Of a DNA stretch of 64,000 nucleotides, positions 1 to 9,936 are shown in pieces; the first letter of the stretch is position 1; each line of letters starts with the position of its first letter. The translations under genes were made by a program, and so were the position numbers. The DNA is taken from contig OX359245.1 in assembly GCA_947179485.1 (NCBI GenBank), positions 48,471,067-48,535,066 on the forward strand. Reading direction: 5' to 3'. The notes under the pieces are model-generated. The model searched no databases and was not told where the DNA came from. It saw only the letters and a program-made list of their open reading frames with translations. The stretch comes from Allacma fusca (Eukaryota; Arthropoda; Collembola; Symphypleona; Sminthuridae).

Positions 1-3000
1 ATTTCAGACACAACAAATCCAGCATCCACCTCTCTTGTTCCGTACCCTCCGCAGATGGCTTCAAAGCCATCACCATAGTTGGGTTCTTTTTAACATGTGT
101 ATTAAATCTGGTAAATTTGATTCTGTAATTGCCAAATATTTCTAAGTGTAGAAGTTATCTATAAGTCGAAGATTTTACCATTACGATTATAAACAGCCAA
201 TAGTCCTGATAACATTTAAAGCCGCTGGATGTTAAGTCATCCAATTTTGTTGGATCAAGTTTGTTCAGGGATAATTAAACCACCTTAATACAGGTATGCC
301 ATTTTAAAAATATCTTAACTAAAACTTGCTCAACTAGAAACGTGTTTAAAAATAAATGGTTTCATAGTTTGTGAAAGCTAATTCAAACGGACATATTTCA
401 ATTAAACATTTTGAAGTACATTTGACAAAATTCAATTTTAAATTCTTGCAAATAAACGGAGCTCCACAATGCCTTCAATTCATGTATGGGTTCGTAGACA
501 CTTCTAATACAGATGATATTAACCTTCGTAACGGCTTCATGTATCAATCTCAAGAATATTCGGAGTGGCGTCAAAGTCACAAACATTTGTAAAAGTTTTA
601 GTGTCCAACAAGCAGGGGATTTTTTGGGATAATTAAGCAAACAGAGCCTGCAGATAATGTTAATAATTGTTCAAAATTTAGAAGTAATCTTTAGAACTTA
701 ATATGGGAACTATCCTGTAAATCACAAATTCAGTATTTTCGTAATTAAATAAAACAAGGTCACACGAATACTTTAAATGAAGCTTTTGTGGTCTCCTGAA
801 CTGTTTCCGATTTTTTATCTAGGAATTTTTATTTAGAAAAATTGTACACCCAGTCAATCTACTGGAAGTTGTATATTCGGAAGGGAAAAGTTACACTACC
901 GATTTTTGTTGACTTTTTGCAAGCAATAAGATAAACATTCCTGACACAAATGAAGGCGAAATTGCTAGAAGATATGATTTTGTGCATAAACTTTTCTTGA
1001 TATATTTTTAAGGTGCAGTTATTTGTAAACAAAATTTAAATCCTGATAATACAGTCATCATGGGATACTGTTTGAGTAGTTTCAATAATACCGGGAATTT
1101 CAGTTAACGCTTTTTGTGAAAATAATAAAATTAAAATTATTTCCTATCTAACTGCATCAGAAGGAGAATTAAATGCCCGAAAAAGATAGAATAATCATAA
1201 AAATTATCACACCATTAATCTGGTTTATTTTAATTTTGTTCATTAAGGGGGCAAAATAGTTGTCTGTAAGGATGTAAACTATGATGTTAATTATGAAGGT
1301 ATCATTTCCTTAGGAACTCCTCCCAACATCCTTATTTGAATATCTATGCCTATTGGAAATGTAAATACATTAGAGATGAGAGGATGGATGTGTGTTGAGA
1401 GGAATCCAACCACACGTATTTAATTAACACTAATTATTACACGCAGAATACACTCGCGTCATTTAGACCGTGCCTCCTCATTTAGTGCTCTTAATTTGTG
1501 AAAGGGCTCTCCGAATCTCTGGACCACATCCCATATAAAGGTCCAGGATAATTCGTATTTTGGTTGGTGACTCCTTACAAATAACATTAAATCATAACCA
1601 TTAATCACCCCATAAGTATTACCCAATTCATTCAAACTTCACACGGTTGTGAACACATATAATGGCGTCAACATGCATATTTTTTTAACATTTTGGGCGT
1701 ATAAGCCATCGGATTTTGTATATACAAAATGTGCAACTCTCTTCTATATATTTCTGAAGTAAAACAATGTATTAAGCAGGTAAACGCTTCTACAGAGAAA
1801 AATTTTTAAAACGGTTCGTTCTTTCAGAATTCGGGTTTGTCGACATTTGAACTGAAGTTGGGTAGTTCAATTATTTATTTTTACAAATATTTTAGTTAAT
1901 ATTATGTTTGTATATCAATGACGTCTTTAAATACCTTAATTTGTTAAATTTCCAGAAAAAAAGTAATACCTGACGGAAGATTTTAAAACTACTTTGTAGC
2001 CATTATTACTCCTGAAAAATACTTTAGCAGGAGTTGAAATGTACATTATCGAATAAATTTAATTAGGCAAAGCTTTTAAAGCGTTCTTCCTGAACGAAAC
2101 TTTCGATTTGGTCTCTTCTAGTAGTGTATCAAATAATATTCGATTCAAAGATCTGGATAGGACAAGATCGTTACTACGGAAAAAATTTTACGTGGCGTCA
2201 AAACGCAAACTTTTTAAACATTTTGCACGGAAGATTCTGTATACGAAATGTGAACTGTCTTCTAAATGTTTCTTAAGTAAGGCAATTTATTTAGCAGCGA
2301 ATAGCAAAACATATGTACAGAGGAAAAGTAAAGTTGTTAAAACGGTTTGCTGTAAATCTTTCAGAATTCTGGTTTGGCGACATTTGAACTAAAGTTGAAT
2401 AGTTCAAATATTTGTTCTTACAAATGTTTTAGTTTGTATTATGTTTGCATAGTACTGACGCCTTTTAAGGCAGAAATATTGCCGGAGAAGGTTATGACTA
2501 GGAAAGTATGACAATGTTCCCGCAGGCAAAAAAAATATTTCATCAATTAACCGTTTTAAGTTCTTGGATACTTTTCAATATTTCGTATCATCAATACCGT
2601 ATATATTTTATATGCGATTTAGTTCGGTGCAAAAGGTCATACCGGCCCTTTTTAAACTCAACATGCTGGATAAAATATGGCAGGTATCAAATTATTCCTG
2701 ATACTTTAATTTCACGTGCTTATAAAATGTTATTTATTAAAATGTACGTTTGCATTGACGTCACGTTATATTATGTCCCATAAAAGTTTTAAGCCTGTAT
2801 TCAAACGAACTAGGTTAAGTTTCGTTTATAAGCAACCCGTATTATTTTATCTGTATTTTTTGTTACATTTTTTATAGTAAACCACACATACATAAAGATC
2901 ATAAATACATGTAAATAACGGTTGCGAAATTTTGAATCAACTGGATTGCTTTCACTTTTGAAGCCGGAAGACCGCCAACACAACGTTTGGCTGTTTATAA

Positions 3001-3253
3001 GCATGCAAAATAAAAAAACATACTTCAATAAATTTTCCGTTTTAAGTTCTTGGGTGCTCAATCATTGACGTACCGTTATATTTTGTCTCGTAAAATTTTT
3101 AAGCCTGAATTCAAAAGAACTGTATTATGATTATATACTAGAAAATACCTGAAGTGTCTGTTGCAGTTTATCGGAATGTCAATAGTTCAGCCTCCTCTTA
3201 TTTGCCATGTAATTATCATATGTTTCAATTAAAATTCTCAGGCTTGTTTCTAT
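1..3253 (+). repeat. Non-coding repeat-array background, blocks alpha and beta
   Basis: No gene is recognisable. Positions 360-1215 hold an alpha block (landmarks: 'gtggcgtcaaagtcac' near 570, 'gaagcttttgtggtctcc' near 780, 'aaacattcctgacacaaat' near 935, 'taccgggaatttcagttaacg' region near 1090). Positions 1645-1900 and 1960-2510 hold beta-type sequence, with the 'taagccatcggattttgtat' and 'ggcagaaatattgccgg' landmarks. Positions 2520-2790 and 2980-3060 match the stretches near 33240-33420 and 50820-50940. Positions 1470-1640 match 33450-33620. The short open frames here are interrupted in the paralogous copies and start mostly at non-ATG codons, so I do not call them genes. Confidence 0.6.
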
Positions 3254-3776
3254 TAATTTGTTTACGCTTGCTTGAATAAATTTAGGATGCTTAGTGTGTT
3301 GTTCCCAACACTTTATGTAGATATTAGCATGCGACTTTATACGTTTCCAAAATCCTCCTTCTAATGTTTTTGGGAAGTATCAATGATTATATTGAATATT
3401 ATTTTACGTAAATAATTAATATCAAATCCTCTACTTGGTTGAGAAATGTAAAGCAGAATTTCCCATTGTAAGTCAAGGTATTATTTGAATTGAGTTGCTT
3501 GTATTTTGTGCTTAACTAAGGAAATGAGAGCTTACTTATTGTTAGTAAGTTGGCTCAATGACCGCTTATCACTTAAGTTGTATTTTAATGCTAGCTATTT
3601 ATCATAAAGAAGGACAGGTTTAACGGCCCTTTGATGGGTACCTTTTCCCTGTCTCACCTTAACTTGAATATTGTAATGTTTTTGTTTAGGCCAATTTGTT
3701 CCCTTGCTTTATGTATGACTTATATTCGTGCTGTAACATTATATCCAACTTTGTCAGCTTATTCAAAGAGCTCAGC

Positions 3777-3785
3777 TATAAAAGG
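3777..3785 (+). promoter_or_regulatory. Putative TATA box in the 5' LTR
   Basis: TATAAAAGG, about 80 bp before an AATAAA signal within the LTR. This is the expected order of promoter and polyadenylation signal. The same site is at 9762-9770 in the 3' LTR. The transcription start is inferred, not seen. Confidence 0.65.
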
Positions 3786-3856
3786 TGGTGTGTCGTTAGA
3801 ATCGGGGAGCATTTTCTCCAATTCATTCCTGCCGTCACTCTGCCATTTTTTCTAGA

Positions 3857-3862
3857 AATAAA
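3857..3862 (+). promoter_or_regulatory. Putative polyadenylation signal in the 5' LTR
   Basis: AATAAA, in the last 90 bp of the LTR. The functional copy would be the matching one in the 3' LTR at 9842-9847. Confidence 0.5.
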
Positions 3863-3949
3863 ATTCTTAGATTCTCGTTGAGTTTTAAATTAAACACGAA
3901 GCTACTAAGTCAATCTCATTCACACTTACTCATTCTACCACGAACATTA

Positions 3950-3966
3950 TGGTCCTTCGAACCGGA
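3950..3966 (+). promoter_or_regulatory. Primer binding site, complementary to the tRNA-Tyr 3' end
   Basis: TGGTCCTTCGAACCGGA lies three bases after the 5' LTR. Its reverse complement is TCCGGTTCGAAGGACCA, which has the layout of a tRNA 3' end with CCA added: 3' arm of the T stem, a seven-base acceptor strand, discriminator A and CCA. The acceptor partner would be CCTTCGA, which from general knowledge is how animal tRNA-Tyr begins. The isoacceptor call rests on that recall. The PBS itself is clear from position and the TGG start. Confidence 0.85.
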
Positions 3967-4157
3967 TCTCTCTAAACAGTTCCGGTTATTTTAATTGTGG
4001 AATTGGTCAAGAGTTTAGTGTGAATTTGTGCATTAAACATTTGTCAACAATACTCAGTTACTGGTTGAGCGAACCACATAGCTCCGTTGATTAAGCGTTG
4101 TTTTGAGGTGATCCGCACCGGGTACTGGTTTTGATTGATTATCAGCACACAAGTTCA

Positions 4158-5540
4158 ATGGATATCTTAGTCCGAGCAAGACGTTCCCTTATGAAGAAGC
4201 TGGAGTATCTGGACTCAACTGTCTCTAGTATGACAGAACTTACTTCCACGTTGGATCTGGTTGATTTGAGGTGGACCGACACTCTTGCATTGGAAGCAAA
4301 ATTGGACACCAATCATCTGGAGATTTCCAGGGGATGTGACGACACAGCATACGCTCTTCTCGAAGCTGAAATAAGGGCTTCATTTCTTAAGGTCGACAGC
4401 ACAAAGGTGAAGCTTTCAGCCCTACGAACGAAATTGACACCAGCAGTAAGTCAACCTAGTAATCCTCAGGCAAGAATGACTGCAGATGTAAAGCTACCCC
4501 AGTTAGAGCTTCCAAACTTTGACGGTGGCTTCATGGAATGTATCACATTTAAGGATCGTTTTGAAGCCACCATACATAGCCACTCCGGACTAAAGGGAGC
4601 TGAGAAATTGACATACCTCATAAATGCGCTAGAAGGAGAACCTAAAGGAATGGTGTAATCGTACTCTATTACTGATGCTAATTACTCAGAGGCATGGAAT
4701 GCTCTAAATGCTCGTTACCAAAGTGAGAGAGAAATCGTATCATCAATTCTCAAGAGGCTATTTGCTCAGCCAACAACCAAAGAGGAAGATGCAACAGCAT
4801 TACGTAAGCTAATAGATGTAACAGGTCAATGTGTCCGGTCCTTAAAGGGACTCAAGCAGAAGGTGGATACCTGGGACTCCATTCTTATTCATTTGGTTTT
4901 TGAAAAGCTGGATGGAGAAAGCCGGAAACAGTGGGAACTGTCACTTAATTCATCTCAGGTACCAAAATTTGAAGAGTTTATCCAATTTCTTGAAACCCGT
5001 AGCAGGTCACTGGCAGTAATGACAATCAGTACGAGGCCATCCAGGAATGACTGACAGACCAAGCCATCCAATTAAGGGAGTAAATCGGTTCATCATGGAG
5101 CCAAAGGGACTTGTGTTCTCTGCCAGAAGGAGCATGTGCTACACGCTTGTCCATCATTCCAGAAGATGGATGTACAAGAGAGACTGGAGGTAGTGAAGAG
5201 CAAAAGGCTTTGTTTTAACTGCCTCCGCGGAAATCATCGCGTTACTGATTGTAAGTCCGAGTCTCGTTGCCGTAAATGTTCAAAAACACATTATACTTTT
5301 ATTCATAATGAGAAAAGGTCTGAGCCAAGTAAGAAGGAGGATGCGAAATCAGATGATAAGAGTGAGACTGTAGCTTACACAACAACAACCAACCAAGAGG
5401 TTCTACTAGGAACTGCAATTATCCTTATCAAAGATGTAAATGGGGGCCCTCAACCTTGCCGAGCTTTACTGGATAATGGGTCACATTCAATGGAGTGGGC
5501 TCTTCCGATATTGCTCAAGCGAAGAAGTCCGTTCAGTTGA
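4158..5540 (+). pseudogene. BEL/Pao gag and start of protease, broken
   Basis: The reading frame opens upstream, but the first ATG is at 4158. Residues 1-100 look helical. Residues about 112-166 match the DUF1759-like Gag region (LPQLELPNFDGG, then EKLTYLINALEGE). A TAA at 4656-4658 cuts it at 166 residues; the same frame then runs on with typical Gag sequence to a TGA at 5052-5054, with a further TAA at 5073-5075. From 5076 the frame is open again with Cys-His motifs: CVLCQKEH, CFNCLRGNHRVTDC and CRKCSKTHYTFIH. It then enters the protease start with ALLDNGSHS, where Asn replaces the usual Ser/Thr of the D-S/T-G active site. After that the frame runs off-register to 5540. It cannot give a full Gag without readthrough. 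Confidence 0.9.
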
Positions 5541-7792
5541 GTTTGGTTTCTTGCAATTCATCCTTTAAGGCTCAAATTCATGCATATGTACTTACACACG
5601 TCACGCAGCAGTTACCCAGGGTTACGTTCTCCAGTGAACGCTGGCCGCATACAAAACTACTCAAGTTAGCAGATTCAGAGTACAACCGCAAAGCCAAGAT
5701 TGATGTACTATTGAATGCAGATGCCGTAGCTCTTATTCTACGGAAAGGAATCAAGAAGGGTCCCAGAGGTACACCAATCGCCCAAGAAACTGAGTACGGA
5801 TGGGTTCTCTCAGGTGGGATATCATGTAGTCAGGAAACATTGGTGGTAAGTCATGTAACATGCTCTCTTCAAAATTTGGTTGAAAAATTTTGGGAAATGG
5901 AAGAAATTAACCAAACATCCATGCTTACCACCGAAGAACAAGAGTGTGAGACCTACTACCAGGACTCAACCACAAGACTTGACGATGGGAGATTTTCAGT
6001 GCGCTTCCCATTCCATGCAGACAATAAACTAGGATATTCAAGAGCCATTGCCGAGCGACGCTTGATATCTTTGGAGAGGAAACTAGTCTCTAATCCTCTA
6101 CTATATAAACAGTATTCGGATGTAATGCAGGAATATGTAGACCTTGGTCATATGGCATTTGTGAGCAAGGAGAATCTTACTAGACTGGAATCACACTGCT
6201 ATTATGTACCTCATCATGGAGTTCTGAAGGAAGCCAGCGAGACAACTAAGCTACGCATTGTCTTTGACGCTTCAACCAAAACATTAAATGGCAAATCCCT
6301 TAATGATGTTTTAAAGAACGGACCGAAAATCCAAGACGGCCTCGTGTCCATCCTGTTGCGGTTCCGAACTCACCTAATACCTATTATAGGAGACGCAGAG
6401 AAAATGTACCGGATGGTGAAGGTAAGTCCCGATGACTTTCACTATCAACGTCTCTTATGGAGAAAGTCGCCCGCAGAGCCCATTGAAGACTATGAGATGC
6501 GGGTTCTAATGTTTGGGTTGAAACCTGCACCGTGGCTAGCTACGCGTACAACGTATGAGTTAGCACAGAGAGAGAAGACATCCTACCCTCACGCAAGCAA
6601 GATCATTCAAGAGGATCTCTATGTGGATGACCTTATCAGTGGAGGATCAACACCAGAGAAAGTTGTCGAGCTGCGACAACAAGTCCAGGATATGATGCAA
6701 TCTGGCGGGTTTACTATGAGGAAGTGGGTTTCTAGAAATGAGACGGTAATGTCAAGTATTCCTGAAAGTTTAAAGGAGTCATTTAATTTCCTTGAGATTA
6801 GTGAAGACAAAACTGTCAAAACTCTGGGTATTCAATGGAGTCCTACATTCGACCAATTCACTTTCACCGTGTGCCCATCCAAGCCTATGACTTTCCCTAC
6901 AAAACGATTTATCCTATCCGAGACCTCAAAAAACTTTGATCCACTTGGGTGGCTTGCACCTTTAATTATTAAATCCAAAATATTAATCCATAGTTTATGG
7001 TCTGAAAGGCTTGAGTGGGATGAACGCATTCCTGAGAAATATAAGGAGGAGTGGATTTCTTTAAGTTCAGATTTTGCTCAGCTAAAACAGGTCACCATTC
7101 CAAGATGTGTGATTCTTCAAGATTTTGAGGCGCCAGAACTACATGGGTTCTCAGATGCGTCTGAAGCGGCGTATGGAGCAGTCGTCTACTTGAAATCCAG
7201 ACGTTCAACAGAAAGTCTCGTTCGACTGATCGCAACTAAAACAAGAGTGGCTCCACTGTCTCCACCACAGTCGATCCCTAAGCTGGAGCTTTATGGAGCT
7301 TTTTTACTCGCGCATCTTATGTAAATGGTAAAGAAAGCTTTGAAAATTCCTCTAGTATGTTATGCAAATACAGATTCAACAATAGTGCTGCATTGGCTAC
7401 GATGTCAACCCACGCGATGGAAAACTTTCATCGCAAACCGTGTTGGCGAAATCCAGTCTCTCATCCCTTACAGTCAATGGAGACACGTTGCCAGCGAAGA
7501 GAATCCAGCAGACTGCTGTTCCCGCGGAATCTACCCAACAGAGCTTGTAAGCCATCCGTTATGCTGGGCGGGGCCCAAATGGTTATCGGAATCAATACTT
7601 CCTACTCAACCAGAAATCCCTGTTACTAGCCTAGAAGAGAGAAAGGTACATTTAACTACGTACCAGGATGGTCTTAATCTAGTTGACAGATACTCATCAT
7701 ACAACCAGCTTTTGAGAATAACTGCATCGGTGATCCGATTTTTGAAAGAAATCTTAGGACACCAGCTATTGACCGAAAACTCACATGTCTGA
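5495..7792 (+). pseudogene. BEL/Pao pol: protease remainder, reverse transcriptase, RNase H
   Basis: A 609-codon frame runs from 5495 to a TAA at 7322-7324; the same frame is then open to 7792. The first ~110 residues are the rear of the BEL protease region, with YGWVLSGG closing it. The RT spans roughly residues 230-400. VVFDAS-type sequence appears as LRIVFDAS, the first catalytic Asp lies in IIGDAEKMYR (residue 300), and YVDD is at 376-379 (6620-6631). The Pao-type connection follows (FDPLGWLAP near 481). RNase H begins with LHGFSDAS (Asp 554) and continues with LELYGA (Glu 598), where the TAA falls. Downstream, YANTDSTIVLHWL and NPADCCSRG complete the RNase H region. The RT and RNase H catalytic residues survive. 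The stop and the damaged protease disable it. Confidence 0.95.
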
Positions 7793-9189
7793 CGGTAGTT
7801 GAACTTAGAGAAGCAGAGGTCATTCTGGTAAAAAGGATTCAGAAAAAGCATTTTGAAGAAGAGGTTACACAACTGAAGTACGGTAGAACATTGTCCGTTA
7901 AGAGTAAGGTATTACCTCTATCACCTTTTTTAGACAAACACGGAGTTCTACGTGTAGGAGGGAGACTGCAACGCTCAAGTCTATCCTATGATGCAAAACA
8001 CCCGATACTTTTACCTTCCAAGACCACGCTGACCGAGAAAATTGTTGAAATAGAACATCAGCGCTTATTACATGCGAGGCCAGAGCTGATTATGGGAAGC
8101 CTTCGCTGTAGATTCTGGATTTTAAATGCTAGGTCGGTGGTGCGAAAAATCTACAGCAAATGCGTAATTTGCGTACGCCAACGTGGGAAGATCATGCAGC
8201 AAATGATGAGGGCTCTTCCATTAGGAAGGGTTAACTCACGAAGAGCCTTTATGAAAACCGGAGTGGATTTCGCAGGTCCATTCTTGCTTAGAGTAATGAA
8301 GGGTCGGGGCCAAAAAAGATTTAAGGCCTATGTATGCATTTTTGTCTGCATGTCAACCCGTGCAATTCACGTTGATCTTGTAAGTGACCTAACATCAGAT
8401 GCTTTTATTGCCACTTTGACACGATTTGTTTCTAGAAGAGCCAAACCTGAGGAGATCTGGAGTGATTGTGGTTCCAACTTCGTAGGGGCAAATCGAGAGC
8501 TTCGGGATCTCAGCCAGTTTTCGCATAGTAGGATAGCCCAGGAAGCCGTAACAAATCAGCTTGCTTCAGAAGGAATTCAATGGATATTCAACCATCCCGG
8601 AGCCCCACATTTTGGCGGATTGTGGGAAGCAGGCGTTAAGAGTGTGAAGTACCATCTTCGAAGAGTCATAGGGAATGTGATCTTCAAATTTGAAGAAATG
8701 TATACGGCGTTAACCCAGATCGACGCATGCCTTAATTCCCGACCTTTATGTCCTCTATCTACAGATCCCACAGATCTGGAGGTGCTTACACCAGGTCATT
8801 TTTTAACGGGGACAGTCCTTACTGCCATACCAAGTCAAGAGGTCATGGATGTAGCTGTGAACAGACTCGACCGGTGGCAGCTAATTCAACGACCAGTTCA
8901 GCACTTTTGGAAACGTTGGAGCCGGGAATTTCTCTCTCGTCTACAGCAACGGCCGAAATGGTGGGTTGCCCAACCTAACCTGAAGAAGCGTGCCATCGTT
9001 CTGGTCAAGGATGACAACTTACCACCCCTCAAATGGAAGATGGGAAGAGTTGCAGAAATCCATCCTGACTCTAACAATTTGGTAAGAGTTGCAACGATCA
9101 AGACCGCTCAAGGAGAAATCAAGAGGCCTGTAGTGAAGTTGGCTCTATTACCTCTGGACACTCAAGAGCTGTTAGATGAAAAATCATAA
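7741..9189 (+). pseudogene. BEL/Pao integrase with C-terminal DUF5641-like tail
   Basis: This frame is one register off the preceding RNase H frame. It is open from at least 7741 and overlaps the old frame until 7792, so a small indel lies around 7735-7790. Numbering from 7891, the zinc-binding region has H56, H61, C91 and C94 (CVIC). The catalytic triad is D126 (VDFAGP), D192 (WSDCGSNF) and E246 (GGLWEAGV), so all three acidic residues are kept. The tail (FWKRWSREFL, then LKWKMGRVAEIHPD) is the DUF5641-like region typical of BEL elements. It ends at TAA 9187-9189. By itself this domain looks intact; it lacks its own start because BEL integrase is normally cut from a polyprotein. Confidence 0.95.
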
Positions 9190-9232
9190 GTCCCTGTATC
9201 ACTGTATTATATTTTGAACTTATGTCCAAAAT

Positions 9233-9243
9233 GGTGGGCGGGA
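9233..9243 (+). promoter_or_regulatory. Polypurine tract (plus-strand primer)
   Basis: GGTGGGCGGGA directly abuts the TG of the 3' LTR. It is purine-rich with one C and one T. Position next to the LTR defines it. Confidence 0.8.
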
Positions 9244-9931
9244 TGTTTACGCTTGCTTGAATAAATTTAGGATGCTTAGTGTGTTGTTCCCAACACTTTA
9301 TGTAGATATTAGCATGCGACTTTATACGTTTCCAAAATCCTCCTTCTAATGTTTTTGGGAAGTATCAATGAATATATTGAATATTATTTTACGCAAATAA
9401 TTAATATCAAATCCTCTACTTGGTTGAGAAATGTAAAGCAGAATTTCCCATTGTAAGTCAAGGTATTATTTGAATTGAGTTGCTTGTATTTTGTGCTTAA
9501 CTAAGGAAATGAGAGCTTACTTATTGTTAGTAAGTTGGCTCAATGACCGCTTATCACTTAAGTTGTATTTTAATGCTAGCTATTTATCATAAAGAAGGAC
9601 AGGTTTAACGGCCCTTTGATGGGTACCTTTTCCCTGTCTCACCTTAACTTGAATATTGTAATGTTTTTGTTTAGGCCAATTTGTTCCCTTGCTTTATGTA
9701 TGACTTATATTCGTGCTGTAACATTATATCCAACTTTGTCAGCTTATTCAAAGAGCTCAGCTATAAAAGGTGGTGTGTCGTTAGAATCGGGGAGCATTTT
9801 CTCCAATTCATTCCTGCCGTCACTCTGCCATTTTTTCTAGAAATAAAATTCTTAGATTCTCGTTGAGTTTTAAATTAAACACGAAGCTACTAAGTCAATC
9901 TCATTCACACTTACTCATTCTACCACGAACA
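9244..9931 (+). repeat. 3' LTR of the BEL/Pao element
   Basis: 688 bp, 686 identical to the 5' LTR by my reading. It carries the TATA-like site at 9762-9770 and AATAAA at 9842-9847. It is followed by the target duplication TAATT at 9932-9936. Confidence 0.97.
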
Positions 9932-9936
9932 TAATT

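Larger units (their letters stand above)
3259..3946 (+). repeat. 5' LTR of the BEL/Pao element
   Basis: 688 bp, starting TGTTTACGCTTG and ending CCACGAACA. It aligns without gaps to the 3' LTR at a constant offset of 5985 bp. I see two substitutions: 3387 (t, against a at 9372) and 3409 (t, against c at 9394). It contains a TATA box at 3777-3785 and a polyadenylation signal at 3857-3862, so the transcript's R region probably starts shortly after 3800. The open frames at 3631-3855 and 3696-3881 recur in the other LTR and are chance frames. Confidence 0.97.
3259..9931 (+). mobile_element. BEL/Pao LTR retrotransposon, complete but defective
   Basis: The element is 6673 bp with two 688-bp LTRs (TG...CA), a primer binding site, gag-pol coding sequence and a polypurine tract. 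It is flanked by a perfect 5-bp target duplication TAATT (3254-3258 and 9932-9936). The paralogous stretch near 51480-51560 looks like the empty site. Coding order is gag (coiled N-terminus, DUF1759-like region, Cys-His knuckles), aspartic protease, BEL-type reverse transcriptase, RNase H, then integrase with a DUF5641-like C-terminal tail. This order with integrase last and no envelope gene fits BEL/Pao. Lesions seen: stops at 4656-4658, 5052-5054, 5073-5075 and 7322-7324, a protease deletion with frame change near 5490, and a frameshift between about 7735 and 7792. The two LTRs differ at only two positions, so the insertion is recent. Confidence 0.97.

Noticed and set aside
371..640. Overlapping 73- and 80-codon frames on opposite strands
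   Set aside because: They lie in an alpha block; the other alpha copies have stops and indels in these frames.
1255..1345. Possible small foldback insert with AAGGATGT ends
   Set aside because: The inverted arms are only about 9 bp and no target duplication is visible. The apparent insertion relative to 30670 may be ordinary indel divergence.
3631..3881. Small open frames repeated at 9616-9866
   Set aside because: They lie in the LTRs and are duplicated only because the LTRs are identical. They span the TATA and polyadenylation sites.
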